Shown: positions 8,174 to 17,024 of the stretch, in pieces | Numbering within the stretch: position 1 is the first letter of the stretch | Layout: each line of letters starts with the position of its first letter | NCBI RefSeq assembly: GCF_003989825.1 | Contig: NZ_RZHE01000015.1 | Location: 1-64,000 of the forward strand | Source of the DNA: Vreelandella populi | Lineage (GTDB): Bacteria > Pseudomonadota > Gammaproteobacteria > Pseudomonadales > Halomonadaceae | Length of the DNA: 64,000 bases | Reading direction: 5' to 3' | Notes under the pieces: generated by a model | Seen by the model: only the letters and a program-made list of their open reading frames with translations | Told to the model about the DNA's origin: nothing | The model's database searches: none | Translations under genes and position numbers: made by a program

Positions 8174-9105
8174 GCGCGCTCCTTGACCAAATCAACAAAA
8201 ATATCTTCAAGCGAACTCTGCCGCGTATGCAGGTCCTTGAAGGTGATGCCTTCACGCTCAAGCGTGGCCAGCAGCGCAGGAATGCCATGGCCTTCTTCTT
8301 CTTGGCGACCATCGTAGGTATACACCAGTTCATGACCATTGGCCGTAAGGCTCAACGCTTCATGCTGCAAAGCATTCGGCAGTTGGGTAAGCGGTGACTG
8401 CAGCTGCAGAGTCAGCTGTTTACTGCCCAGTTTTTGCATCAGCGCCGCTTTTTCTTCCACCAGCACGATTTCACCGCGGTTGATCACGCCGATGCGGTCG
8501 GCCATCTCCTCGGCTTCTTCAATGTAGTGGGTGGTGAGAATGATCGTGACGCCACTTTCGCGAAGCCCTCGCACTACTTCCCACATATCCCGGCGAAGTT
8601 CTACATCCACCCCCGCCGTGGGCTCATCCAGAAACAGGATGCGCGGCTCGTGGGAAAGCGCCTTGGCGATCAGCACGCGGCGCTTCATACCGCCTGAAAG
8701 GGTCATCAAGCGGTTGTGGCGCTTATCCCATAGCGTCAGGGATTTCAGCACCTTTTCGATATGGGCAGGATTGGGTGCCTTGCCAAACAGGCCGCGGCTG
8801 AAGCTGACCGTGTTCCATACCGTTTCAAAGGCTTCGTTGGTCAGTTCCTGAGGCACCAGGCCGATGCGTTCTCGCGCCTGGCGGTAGTCGCGAACGCTAT
8901 CAAAGCCATCAATCAGCACCTGGCCCTGGGTTGGGTTCACCAACCCACACACCACGCTAATCAACGTGGTTTTACCTGCGCCATTCGGGCCCAGCAGGGC
9001 GAATATTTCGCCACGCTGAATGGTTAAATCCACATGGGTAAGCGCCTGAAAGCCACCTTGGTAGGTTTTATTCAGGCCGGTAATCGAAATAATCGGATCG
9101 TTCAA
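8170..9105 (-). CDS. yadG: ABC exporter ATP-binding protein (YadG-like), TTG start
   Basis: The 311-residue ATPase has Walker [10 protein letters not shown] (about 37-45), signature [15 protein letters not shown], and Walker [13 protein letters not shown] followed by a switch His. The start is placed at the TTG at 9105 because AAGGAG lies 6 nt before it and the protein then begins [15 protein letters not shown], as in the family. The open frame upstream of it has no family match. It pairs with the permease gene at 7412-8173. Confidence 0.92.
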   Translation of the reverse strand: MNDPIISITGLNKTYQGGFQALTHVDLTIQRGEIFALLGPNGAGKTTLISVVCGLVNPTQGQVLIDGFDSVRDYRQARERIGLVPQELTNEAFETVWNTVSFSRGLFGKAPNPAHIEKVLKSLTLWDKRHNRLMTLSGGMKRRVLIAKALSHEPRILFLDEPTAGVDVELRRDMWEVVRGLRESGVTIILTTHYIEEAEEMADRIGVINRGEIVLVEEKAALMQKLGSKQLTLQLQSPLTQLPNALQHEALSLTANGHELVYTYDGRQEEEGHGIPALLATLEREGITFKDLHTRQSSLEDIFVDLVKERA

Positions 9106-9206
9106 GGCGTACTCCTTACACCACAGTGTAAAAGCCGCGACGTGTGAGGCAGTTTTTACGCGAGACCACACACTTAAAAATGAAAAATAAGCAAAACGAA
9201 AAATAA

Positions 9207-9235
9207 GCCGTGCACGCCTGAAGGCGGTGCACGGC
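9207..9235 (-). terminator. Terminator of ppiC
   Basis: A GC-rich inverted repeat (GCCGTGCAC...GTGCACGGC, 4-nt loop, one bulged base) is followed on the minus strand by a T-rich run, just after the ppiC stop. Confidence 0.8.
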
Positions 9236-9253
9236 TATAGCAACACTGGCTGC

Positions 9254-9532
9254 TTAGCTGCGGTCAGTGATTTCGAGCAGGTGGTAACCAAACTGCGTTT
9301 TTACCGGGCCGTGAACCTGGTTCAGCTCACCGCTGAAAACGACTTTATCGAACTCAGGCACCATCTGGCCGGGGCCAAAGCTACCTAAATCACCGCCTTG
9401 ACGACCAGACGGGCAGCTTGAGTGCTGCTTGGCCACTTCGGCAAAATCACGGCCGTTTTCGATTTCCTGTTTAAGGGATAAGCACTGCTCTTCACTGTTG
9501 ACCAGAATGTGACGGGCGCTGGCACGTGCCAT
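9254..9532 (-). CDS. ppiC: Parvulin-type peptidyl-prolyl isomerase PpiC
   Basis: A 92-residue single-domain parvulin. The family motifs ARHILV, FAEVAKQHSSCPSG, GGDLGSFGPGQMVPEFD and a C-terminal TQFGYHLLEI are all present. It lacks a signal peptide, as in E. coli PpiC, so it should be cytosolic and catalyse cis-trans isomerisation of prolyl bonds. An AAGGAG site precedes the ATG. It has its own terminator at 9207-9235 and is probably monocistronic. Confidence 0.96.
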   Translation of the reverse strand: MARASARHILVNSEEQCLSLKQEIENGRDFAEVAKQHSSCPSGRQGGDLGSFGPGQMVPEFDKVVFSGELNQVHGPVKTQFGYHLLEITDRS

Positions 9533-9610
9533 AACAAACTCCTTTATTTAACCATCATAGTGGGCCATTAGTTTACCACGCTCGCGTATGGGTTGTGGTG
9601 TCAGCCGAAA

Positions 9611-10711
9611 TCAAGGCGCGCCAAGCGCACCGCTGTAACGCAGCGCCTCACCTACGCGGGTCAGGGCATGCTCGTGCTCGCTTACTGCTATCGGGCCACG
9701 GCTACAGGTAACAATGACCCACGGGCCGCCGTCGCTACCTGCTGCCACACGCTCGGCGATGCCCGCATCGCAGGTTCTACGATGCTGTGTGCCTGTCTTG
9801 TGCGCAAAGCTGAACGCATCGCCCATACCGGCTTTCAAACGCTGTTCACCGGAGCGGGTTCGGCGCATGATCTCCAGCAGCGTTTCGCGCTGGGTGGCAT
9901 TCAGGTCCTCCAAGCCGCCTTGCTCAAGGCTTGCCAACAGGTCACCGTACGCGCGCAGCGTGCCAACGTTTTCGCCCGTTGCTTCATACGCATCAAAGGC
10001 GTGGTCGTAGTCGGGCTGGTTCAGCATCTCGGGGCTGATACCCAGCGCACGTGCAAGCGCGGCCGGGCGCTGGCTTATCTGATTCTGGCGGAGGGCGATA
10101 AAATCCATGCCGCCTAGCGTGCGTGCATCTGGGTGTAGCTGCCCATAAACGCCTTGGCGCACGCCTACCAGCCGGGTAATCGGGCCTATATGCTCTGGCT
10201 GGCCGCCACCGGCTGCCACCATGGCTTGCGCTCTGGCATTAACGGCATCCAGACCCACTCGGTTTATCAACATATCGGAGGCCGTGTTATCGCTGACCAT
10301 GATCATCTGCTCCAGCAGGTAACGAATGGAGATCCGCGCTCCAGGATCGTGCCAGATTATCGGTCCAGCGCCGTCCACAAAATCGCTTTGCGTAAGCGTC
10401 AGGCGCTGCTCAAGGGTCAGTGTGCCTGCCTGACGCTCGGCCAGCACCTGTGCCGCAATAGGCACTTTCACCAGCGAAGCTAGATACCAGGGCTGGTCCG
10501 CCCGCCAGGAGTAGGCCTCGCCTGTGGCCAGGTCTTGCACATATACACCAAGCTCACCTCCAAAGAACTCTTCGATAGCCGCCATGCGGGCATTTAGATC
10601 GCCCTGCCAAGGGGTCTGTTTATCCACTTCCTGTGCTGCATGCACGGCGGCTGAAACAGGCAGGGCCAGCATCAGCGCCACGCCTGCAAGCCAGCGTTTT
10701 AGTAATCGCAA
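9611..10711 (-). CDS. Exported class A beta-lactamase-fold serine hydrolase
   Basis: The start is placed at a TTG (10711) because AGGAGG lies 4 nt before it and the protein then opens with a clean signal peptide MRLLKRWLAGVALMLALPVS cut near AVHA. This gives 366 residues. Catalytic motifs of the class A fold are S79-L-V-K82, S140-D-N and K305-T-G. The omega-loop ExxLN that holds the deacylating Glu of true class A beta-lactamases is not seen about 35 residues after SDN. So this looks like the Beta-lactamase2 enzyme group rather than a resistance enzyme. Its start is 8 nt after the stop of the membrane acyltransferase gene, which suggests a two-gene envelope operon. Confidence 0.85.
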   Translation of the reverse strand: MRLLKRWLAGVALMLALPVSAAVHAAQEVDKQTPWQGDLNARMAAIEEFFGGELGVYVQDLATGEAYSWRADQPWYLASLVKVPIAAQVLAERQAGTLTLEQRLTLTQSDFVDGAGPIIWHDPGARISIRYLLEQMIMVSDNTASDMLINRVGLDAVNARAQAMVAAGGGQPEHIGPITRLVGVRQGVYGQLHPDARTLGGMDFIALRQNQISQRPAALARALGISPEMLNQPDYDHAFDAYEATGENVGTLRAYGDLLASLEQGGLEDLNATQRETLLEIMRRTRSGEQRLKAGMGDAFSFAHKTGTQHRRTCDAGIAERVAAGSDGGPWVIVTCSRGPIAVSEHEHALTRVGEALRYSGALGAP

Positions 10712-10719
10712 ACTACCTC

Positions 10720-11826
10720 CTAACGGTGCCTGGCTATCCAACGGGTCAGCCAGATCCAGACAGCGGCACCAATAATTAACACGCCACCAATGCCAAGCGC
10801 CTGTGGATAGCTGTACATACCCTCGCTCTGCAGGAGAAAACGCAGCACCAGAAAAATCATCACAATATGAAAGATAAACGCTTTAAGCGCATCGCTACCG
10901 ACCACGGTAAGCGGCAAGAGTGCCTTGGCAGCCAGCGCGCCTCCTGCCAGGGCCAACCCCAACAGCACAAGCGCGCCGCCAACGCTGAACAGCATGAACT
11001 CAAGACCGGGCGGATGTTTACCAGCATTATTGGCAACGGCCATCATGGCGGCATAAGCATCGCCCTCGGTAAAGGCGATTCCATAAAAGGCCGCAATCAT
11101 TAGCGCGCCTATCCCCATGAGCATCAGCACCAAACGACGGCGTAACGGGGGCGTAAAGTAGCAGCGTAGCAGCGCCTCACCGATCAATAGCCCAATAAGA
11201 ATCAGCGGGGCCCGGCTAATCTGGCCCCAGGCGTAATGATCCTGGTGATCTACCAAGAACGCTTTCAAAATATCATTTCCACCAAAGGTAACCCCCTGCA
11301 GCCAAGTAGAAAGCCCTGCCAATCCTGCAATCACGACAATACGGCTCCAAAGAGGCGCCCGCGCCCAGAGCGGCAGGATTAACGGTACCCAGAGTAGTGC
11401 GATGGCATAGAACCCAAGAATCTCCACCCAGATGGCAAAACGGCCGTAAAGCAGCGTATCAACAATATCGGCGGGAGAACTGAAGGGCAGCATTTCGATA
11501 ATGACAAGCGCCTTGTACCAGAACCAGACTTCCAACGCGCGAAGCCATAGCTTCAAGCGCCGCTTGGGCCACCCATCCGTTTGCGTATGAGAGAGAAAAG
11601 CCACCGCCAGCGCGATGCCGAACACTAAAATGAACAGCGATGATGAGAACTTGGTTAAAAAATGGACAGGTACCATGCCCCAGTCGGGCACGTTTCGAAT
11701 ACCCACCAATCCGCTTACCGCGTGACTTACAATCATAAGGCCAATGGCAATACCACGGGCCAAGTCAATAGCCTCAATACGTCCTTCGGCCTTGGGCAGC
11801 TGCGGTGTTTCTTTCCAGTTCACCAC
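10720..11826 (-). CDS. Multi-spanning membrane acyltransferase-like protein (DUF1624/acyltransferase-3 type)
   Basis: A 368-residue integral membrane protein with about ten spans. It begins with a cytosolic tail and then RIEAIDLARGIAIGLMIVSH, the motif at the start of the acyltransferase-3 and heparan-alpha-glucosaminide acetyltransferase-like families, whose His lies in the first span. A later FHIVMIFLVLRF may provide the second conserved His. Such enzymes transfer acetyl or other acyl groups to glycans or lipids across the membrane. The start is a GTG (11826) with AAGGA 9 nt upstream. The exported serine hydrolase gene follows immediately, so joint action on an envelope sugar is possible but unproven. 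Confidence 0.72.
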   Translation of the reverse strand: MVNWKETPQLPKAEGRIEAIDLARGIAIGLMIVSHAVSGLVGIRNVPDWGMVPVHFLTKFSSSLFILVFGIALAVAFLSHTQTDGWPKRRLKLWLRALEVWFWYKALVIIEMLPFSSPADIVDTLLYGRFAIWVEILGFYAIALLWVPLILPLWARAPLWSRIVVIAGLAGLSTWLQGVTFGGNDILKAFLVDHQDHYAWGQISRAPLILIGLLIGEALLRCYFTPPLRRRLVLMLMGIGALMIAAFYGIAFTEGDAYAAMMAVANNAGKHPPGLEFMLFSVGGALVLLGLALAGGALAAKALLPLTVVGSDALKAFIFHIVMIFLVLRFLLQSEGMYSYPQALGIGGVLIIGAAVWIWLTRWIARHR

Positions 11827-11920
11827 GATAGGGCGTCCTTGTTGTCGTTACGGATCAGGTGATTAATCACATTTAACAATAGCCTATAAACCAGCAGCCT
11901 CTAAGCGGTCTTTAAACGCA

Positions 11921-11949
11921 AAAATGCCCCGCAATTGGCGGGGCATTTT
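11921..11949. terminator. Bidirectional terminator-like hairpin
   Basis: A 12-bp perfect stem AAAATGCCCCGC / GCGGGGCATTTT with a 5-nt loop lies between the leftward acidic-protein gene (ends 11999) and the leftward acyltransferase gene (starts 11826). On the minus strand it ends the acidic-protein transcript. Confidence 0.88.
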
Positions 11950-11998
11950 GTAGCTCATCCTTGAGCCGAAAAAAGAGTCATTCCGTTAGTAGGCGGTA

Positions 11999-12286
11999 TT
12001 ACCACTGATCATCGCTGTCGGAATCAGTATCAGTGTCATACTCCTGCTCTTCTTCCTCTTCTTCATAAGTGAATTCTTGCTCTTCCTCTTCGTACTCAGT
12101 CGTTACATCCTGATCGTGCTCAGTATCGTAAGAGTTGAAGTTGCCTTGCTCATCCTGCATCGGCTCTTCTTGCGGCATGGGTTCTTGCTCGGTGCCGCTT
12201 TGCATTTCAGCGAAAGCGAGCGGGCTTGCCATCAGACCAAAAGATACGCCTAAGATACCTAGTTTTTTCAGAGCTTCCATTTTCAT
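11999..12286 (-). CDS. Small exported Asp/Glu-rich protein
   Basis: The 95-residue product has a signal peptide (MKMEALKKLGILGVSFGLM to about residue 26, AFA-E) and a mature part that is almost wholly low complexity: runs of Glu around EYEEEEQEF, a six-Glu block, and an Asp/Ser/Thr tail (DTDTDSDSDDQ). An AGGAGG site 6 nt before the ATG and a terminator at 11921-11949 show a complete gene. Mature charge is extremely negative, as in proteins that stay soluble in salt or bind calcium. No family was recognised. Confidence 0.72.
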   Translation of the reverse strand: MKMEALKKLGILGVSFGLMASPLAFAEMQSGTEQEPMPQEEPMQDEQGNFNSYDTEHDQDVTTEYEEEEQEFTYEEEEEEQEYDTDTDSDSDDQW

Positions 12287-12649
12287 GTCATGCCTCCTGA
12301 GTAATACGCTTTCTGTTACTTCGTAAATTTAAATAAGAAACATCTAGCTAAGAACTGATCATCTTCCTGATACTGTGTGCATCTTCCTGATGCTGCGTTC
12401 TTGTATGAAATATTGCAGCAGGCGTACCAACCCGTACCACAAATAGTTAAAGTTATTTAAATACAATATCTTAAAAAATAAAACCAGTGCCAATACCTTA
12501 AATTCTCTCTTATTTATCTGCATATTTAATGGTTACCTTTGGCACATGAGCCCCGTTGGGTCGTGCCAACGGGGCTTTTAAGCCAAAATTTCTCAAACCA
12601 GCATCGTGTTTATGCCTGGGTAGCAGTTTTCAGTGAGCTATAGCCTCTT
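12287..12649. other. Intergenic region with direct repeats and a forward terminator
   Basis: About 360 nt without a protein gene, AT-rich around 12,430-12,530. It holds a 12-nt direct repeat CATCTTCCTGAT at 12360-12371 and 12380-12391 (20-nt period) and a forward-strand terminator at 12550-12579 that no annotated forward gene would use. A short forward-strand transcript is therefore possible. Confidence 0.5.
12550..12579 (+). terminator. Forward-strand rho-independent terminator without an upstream gene
   Basis: A perfect 10-bp stem GCCCCGTTGG / CCAACGGGGC with a 6-nt loop is followed by TTTT on the plus strand. The minus strand lacks a T-run after the stem, so it does not serve the leftward dehydratase gene well. 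Confidence 0.75.
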
Positions 12650-14395
12650 TTAATGTGAGTGGCGGGGCACTTCAGCCCCACGACAACCCACCAGGAAATC
12701 GAAGTCGCAGCCTTCATCTGCTTGCAGCACCCGTTCAATGTAGAGCTGGCGGTAACCGCCCTGGCTGGCGATTAACGTAGATGCAGCGGTGGGGTCGCTT
12801 TCGGCTAAGCGCGTGGCAAGTTCGGTATCGCTGATATCCAAGTGCAGCCGACCGTTGGCACAATCGAGTTCGATCATGTCGCCATTGCGTACCGCAGCCA
12901 GTGGCCCGCCCGCTGCCGCTTCCGGAGCCACGTGCAGTACCACCGTGCCATAGGCGGTACCGCTCATCCGCGCATCGGAAATACGCACCATGTCGGTAAT
13001 TCCCTGGGCGAGGATCTTGGGTGGCAGGCCCATATTGCCGACTTCCGCCATGCCGTGATAGCCGCGCGGCCCGCAGTGCTTCATGACCAGAATGTCGCTG
13101 GCTTCAACGTCCAGGTCTGGATCGTTGATACGCGCTTTGTAATCGTCGAAGTCCTCAAACACCACCGCACGGCCACGATGCTGCATCAGCTCGGCCGTCG
13201 CCGCCGAAGGCTTGAGCACTGCCCCGTTCGGCGCCAGGTTGCCACGCAACACGCAGATACCGCCATCCGCGGTGAGTGGGTTATCCAGTGGACGGATTAC
13301 CTCATCGTTATACAGCGGAGCGTCTTTAACATTTTCCCACAAGGTTTTGCCGTTAACGGTTAACGCATCTTTGAAGGGCAGTCGATCAGCTTCGCCCAAC
13401 CGTTTAAGCACAGCGGGCAGACCACCCGCGTAGTAGAACTCCTCCATCAAAAAACGCCCTGAGGGCTGAAGATCCACCACCGTGGGAGTGCCGCGCCCTA
13501 CCCGGCTCCAGTCATCTAGATTGAGATCTACCCCGATACGCCCGGCAATCGCCTTGAGGTGAATTACTGCGTTGGTAGAGCCACCAATCGCGGCATTGGT
13601 GCGGATGGCGTTATCAAAGGCTTCCTTGGTAAGAATTTTAGAAAGTCTCAGGTCTTCATTGACCATCTCGACAATCCGGTTGCCCGACAGGTGCGCAAGT
13701 ACATAGCGGCGCGAATCCACGGCTGGGATCGCAGCGTTATGGGGCAGTGAGGTACCCAAGGACTCCGCCATGCAGGCCATGGTCGAGGCAGTGCCCATAG
13801 TGTTGCAGGTACCCGCAGAGCGCGACATGCCCGCCTCGGCGGCCATAAAGTCATGTAGCGAGATCTCCCCCGCCTTGACCTGCTCGGAAAGCTTCCACAC
13901 TACCGTACCCGAACCAATATCCTTGCCCTTGTGCTTGCCGTTGAGCATCGGCCCACCGGTAACCACAATGGTGGGAATATCGCAGCTCGCCGCGCCCATG
14001 AGCAGCGCAGGGGTGGTCTTGTCACAGCCGACCAGCAGTACCACTGCATCAATCGGGTTGCCACGAATAGCTTCTTCTACATCCATGCTGGCCAGGTTGC
14101 GAGTAAACATCGCGGTGGGGCGCAGGTTCGATTCACCATTGGAGAACACGGGAAATTCAACCGGGTAGCCCCCCGCTTCTAATACACCTTTCTTCACATG
14201 CTCAGCCAGCTTGCGAAAGTGCGCGTTGCAAGGCGTTAGCTCTGACCATGTATTGCAAATACCGATGATCGGCTTGCCCTGAAACTCATGGTCAGGAATG
14301 CCTTGGTTTTTCATCCAGCTGCGGTACATAAAGCCGTTCTTGTCGGCAGTACCAAACCACTGGGCAGAGCGAAGCGGACGCTTGAGATCGGACAT
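12650..14395 (-). CDS. L-arabonate dehydratase (IlvD/Edd family)
   Basis: The 581-residue product belongs to the Fe-S IlvD/Edd dehydratases and closely resembles the L-arabonate dehydratase of Azospirillum (there called AraC): KRPLRSAQWFG near the start, SWMKNQGIPD, and a C-terminus reading FLVGCRGAEVPRHSH. Cluster ligands are visible as C47, C124 (GCDKTTPA) and C197 (TCNTMGTAS). It removes water from L-arabonate to give L-2-keto-3-deoxyarabonate; D-fuconate or galactonate may also be used. The ATG at 14395 is chosen because GGAG lies 8 nt upstream; a TTG further up has no site. It is the last gene of the galM-araFGH operon. Confidence 0.9.
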   Translation of the reverse strand: MSDLKRPLRSAQWFGTADKNGFMYRSWMKNQGIPDHEFQGKPIIGICNTWSELTPCNAHFRKLAEHVKKGVLEAGGYPVEFPVFSNGESNLRPTAMFTRNLASMDVEEAIRGNPIDAVVLLVGCDKTTPALLMGAASCDIPTIVVTGGPMLNGKHKGKDIGSGTVVWKLSEQVKAGEISLHDFMAAEAGMSRSAGTCNTMGTASTMACMAESLGTSLPHNAAIPAVDSRRYVLAHLSGNRIVEMVNEDLRLSKILTKEAFDNAIRTNAAIGGSTNAVIHLKAIAGRIGVDLNLDDWSRVGRGTPTVVDLQPSGRFLMEEFYYAGGLPAVLKRLGEADRLPFKDALTVNGKTLWENVKDAPLYNDEVIRPLDNPLTADGGICVLRGNLAPNGAVLKPSAATAELMQHRGRAVVFEDFDDYKARINDPDLDVEASDILVMKHCGPRGYHGMAEVGNMGLPPKILAQGITDMVRISDARMSGTAYGTVVLHVAPEAAAGGPLAAVRNGDMIELDCANGRLHLDISDTELATRLAESDPTAASTLIASQGGYRQLYIERVLQADEGCDFDFLVGCRGAEVPRHSH

Positions 14396-14449
14396 GGGGA
14401 AGTCTCCGTACAACGAGTAATTGTGGAAAATGAGATAAAGACGTGACCG

Positions 14450-15469
14450 TCAAGCCCGCTGACGACGGGTCTGTTTCCAGCGGTCAAACATTACCGCCAG
14501 CAGTAGAATCGCGCCTCGCACCAAGTACTGGTAAAAGGTGGGTACGTTAAGCAGGCCCATGGCGTTTTGTACGCAGCCCATGATCAGCACCCCAACCAAC
14601 ACGCCGGTAATCGTGGCAACGCCACCCGATAGCGCGACCCCGCCCAGTACACAGGCAGAGATGACGGCAAGCTCCAACCCCATGGAGGTATTGGGGTCGC
14701 CAAGCCCCATGCGTGATGCCAAAAGCACGCCAACAACGCCTGCCACCACACCCTGAAGACCAAACACAATGATCTTGAGGCGGCGCACATTGACCCCGGC
14801 CAGCGAAGCGGCTTCCGAGTTACCGCCGGTGGCCAGCACATTACGCCCGAAGGCGGTCATATTGAGCACCACACCAAAGATCACAAAGCAGGCCAGCATG
14901 GTCCACACCGGCAGCGTCAGGCCAAGAAAGGAGGCGCTGCCCAGGTCAAAGAAACCTGGCACGGTAATCATCACCGCATCGCCACCGGACGTGATATAGG
15001 CAAGCCCGCGCACAAACTCCATCGCGGCCAATGTTGCAATGAGTGAGTTAATGCCGAACTTAGCAATGACCAAGCCGTTAAAAACACCTACCGCGCCCCC
15101 AGCAACAATCCCACCAATCACGCCGATAAACACGCTGTCGGTACTGGTCGTCACTATCGCTGCCACCACCCCTGCAAAGGCCACCGTAGAGGCCACCGAG
15201 AGATCCACTTCACCCAATGCCAGCACCAGCATCATGGTGGTCGCCAGACTACCGATCAGGGTGATCGACAGTAGCAGCCCGACCATGTTTCGGCCCGTGA
15301 GAAAACCGGGGATAAACACGGCTAGCGCTATAAACAGCAGCAAAAAAATGGCGATCAGACCTGAGGTGTCCAACAGTGTGCGTAGCGGTTTTATAAGCCC
15401 CCGACGCCCTGCCGGACGCGCAGGCGCTGGTACGTCGCCATCAAAGGAGGTTGATTTGTTCGTTGTCAT
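14450..15469 (-). CDS. araH: Sugar ABC importer permease (AraH-like)
   Basis: A 339-residue inner-membrane permease of the ribose/arabinose (BPD_transp_2) family with eight to ten spans. It has the conserved loop ASRMGLGDPNTSMGLELAVISAC region near 250-270 and the nearby GGVALSGGVATITG motif that contacts the ATPase. Its neighbours araG and araF complete a binding-protein-dependent arabinose or galactose importer. The gap to araG is 23 nt. Confidence 0.92.
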   Translation of the reverse strand: MTTNKSTSFDGDVPAPARPAGRRGLIKPLRTLLDTSGLIAIFLLLFIALAVFIPGFLTGRNMVGLLLSITLIGSLATTMMLVLALGEVDLSVASTVAFAGVVAAIVTTSTDSVFIGVIGGIVAGGAVGVFNGLVIAKFGINSLIATLAAMEFVRGLAYITSGGDAVMITVPGFFDLGSASFLGLTLPVWTMLACFVIFGVVLNMTAFGRNVLATGGNSEAASLAGVNVRRLKIIVFGLQGVVAGVVGVLLASRMGLGDPNTSMGLELAVISACVLGGVALSGGVATITGVLVGVLIMGCVQNAMGLLNVPTFYQYLVRGAILLLAVMFDRWKQTRRQRA

Positions 15470-15492
15470 TATTGATATCCTGAAAAGTCAGC

Positions 15493-16986
15493 TTACGCTG
15501 GCAACGCCAGCCCCAACAATCGCTCCGGCGTGGCAGAATCACGCGACACTATGTCCACCAGTTCACCATCACGCATGACGGCAATGCGATCACAGATGGA
15601 ACTCACCTCAGCTAGATCACTGGAGATCACCACCACACTCTTCCCCTGTTCGGCCAGGTCGTAGAGCAGCGCGTAAATATCCCTTCGTGCGCCCACATCA
15701 ATCCCACGCGTTGGTTCATCCATCACGAACAGGTCGATCTCTTCTGCGAGCCAACGGGCCAAAATCACCTTCTGTTGATTCCCACCCGAAAGCTTGCCGA
15801 TCGGCGTGCGGTGGCCGGGCGTTTTAACGCTGAGTTGCTGAATATAGGCTTCTGCATTGCGCCGCTCGCGACCTGGATGGCGGAAGGCGCCCCAGCGTTT
15901 AAAAAAACGCCGACAGCTGATATTAAGGTTGTCAGCCACGCTCGCCACCGGAAAGATACCTTGGGATTTACGGTCCTCGGGGCACATGGCAATTCCCGCA
16001 CGGATTGCCTCGGCTGGGCTTTTAAAACGTCGCGATTCACCCTTAAAGTGAACGCTGCCAGCTTTGGGGGCCTCGACCCCGCACACCAGCCGTAGCAACT
16101 CGCTACGCCCCGCGCCCACTAACCCAAACAGCCCAAACACCTCACCGCGCTTGACCGAGAAGCTCACCGGCGCCTTGAGACCACGCCCCTGAATCCCCTC
16201 CACGCTCAAGACCACATCACCTTGCTCACGCGGGCGGTAACCGTAAACATCATCGATATCGCGGCCCACCATTTCACTGACAAGCAGGTCGTGATTCAGC
16301 GCTGACATGTCCTCGTGGGTGCGAATATGCTGGCCGTCGCGGAAGATAGTGACCGCATCGCACATCTCAAATACTTCTTCCATGCGATGAGTCACATAGA
16401 GCACTACCCGCCCTTCATCGCGCAGCCGCTTGACGATGCGTTTAAGCTGGCGAATTTCCTGAATGGAGAGGCTGCTAGTAGGTTCATCAAAGGCGATCAC
16501 CTTGGCATCCCGAAGCAGCGCCCGGCCAATTTCGATCATCTGCTGCTGGCCAATCGAGAGCTCACGCACTTTGGTTGAGGGATGAATAGCCCCCTCGCCC
16601 AGGTCGGCAAGTATTGCCAGCGCTTTCTGTTTTAACTGGCGGCGATCGATAAACCCATTGCGTGTCGGCAGTTGCCCTAACAACAGGTTCTCGGCCACCG
16701 ACATGTTGGGTGAGAGGGTCAGCTCCTGGTAGATAATGGCAATCCCTTCACTCAGCGCTTCCCTGGCGTTACTGAACACATGGCGCTGCCCGTTGATCCA
16801 CAACGCTCCTTCAGCAACCCGGTTAACACCGCTAAGCACCTTGAGCAGGGTAGATTTACCCGCGCCGTTCTCCCCCATCAGCGCATGAACTTGCCCGGTA
16901 TGGGCGGCGAAACTTACCTTATCCAGCGCACGCACGCCGGGGAAGACGACGCTAATCGCATCGAAACGTAGATAGGCATCAGACAT
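15493..16986 (-). CDS. araG: Sugar ABC importer ATPase (AraG-like), two nucleotide-binding domains
   Basis: A duplicated ATPase of the sugar importer class, about 497 residues. The first domain has Walker A GENGAGKST and the altered signature LSIGQQQMIEIGRAL. The second has the usual degenerate Walker A GLVGAGRSELL and signature LSGGNQQKVILARWL with Walker B IDLFVMDEPTRGID. The ATG at 16986 (MSDAYLRFDAISVVFPG) fits family N-termini; an ATG at 17001 adding five residues is also possible, and neither has a strong ribosome site. It powers AraFH import of L-arabinose and possibly D-galactose or D-fucose. Confidence 0.92.
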   Translation of the reverse strand: MSDAYLRFDAISVVFPGVRALDKVSFAAHTGQVHALMGENGAGKSTLLKVLSGVNRVAEGALWINGQRHVFSNAREALSEGIAIIYQELTLSPNMSVAENLLLGQLPTRNGFIDRRQLKQKALAILADLGEGAIHPSTKVRELSIGQQQMIEIGRALLRDAKVIAFDEPTSSLSIQEIRQLKRIVKRLRDEGRVVLYVTHRMEEVFEMCDAVTIFRDGQHIRTHEDMSALNHDLLVSEMVGRDIDDVYGYRPREQGDVVLSVEGIQGRGLKAPVSFSVKRGEVFGLFGLVGAGRSELLRLVCGVEAPKAGSVHFKGESRRFKSPAEAIRAGIAMCPEDRKSQGIFPVASVADNLNISCRRFFKRWGAFRHPGRERRNAEAYIQQLSVKTPGHRTPIGKLSGGNQQKVILARWLAEEIDLFVMDEPTRGIDVGARRDIYALLYDLAEQGKSVVVISSDLAEVSSICDRIAVMRDGELVDIVSRDSATPERLLGLALPA

Positions 16987-17024
16987 ACGTAAGCACCCCA
17001 TTAGATAGTCCGTGACAAATCGCC

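Noticed and set aside
9611..10711. Antibiotic-resistance beta-lactamase
   Set aside because: The class A motifs are present but the deacylating ExxLN is not seen, and the operon partner is a membrane acyltransferase.
15039..15578. A 179-codon plus-strand open frame, Ser/Thr/Pro-rich
   Set aside because: Antisense to araH/araG; the Pro/Thr bias is the usual shadow of a membrane-protein gene.
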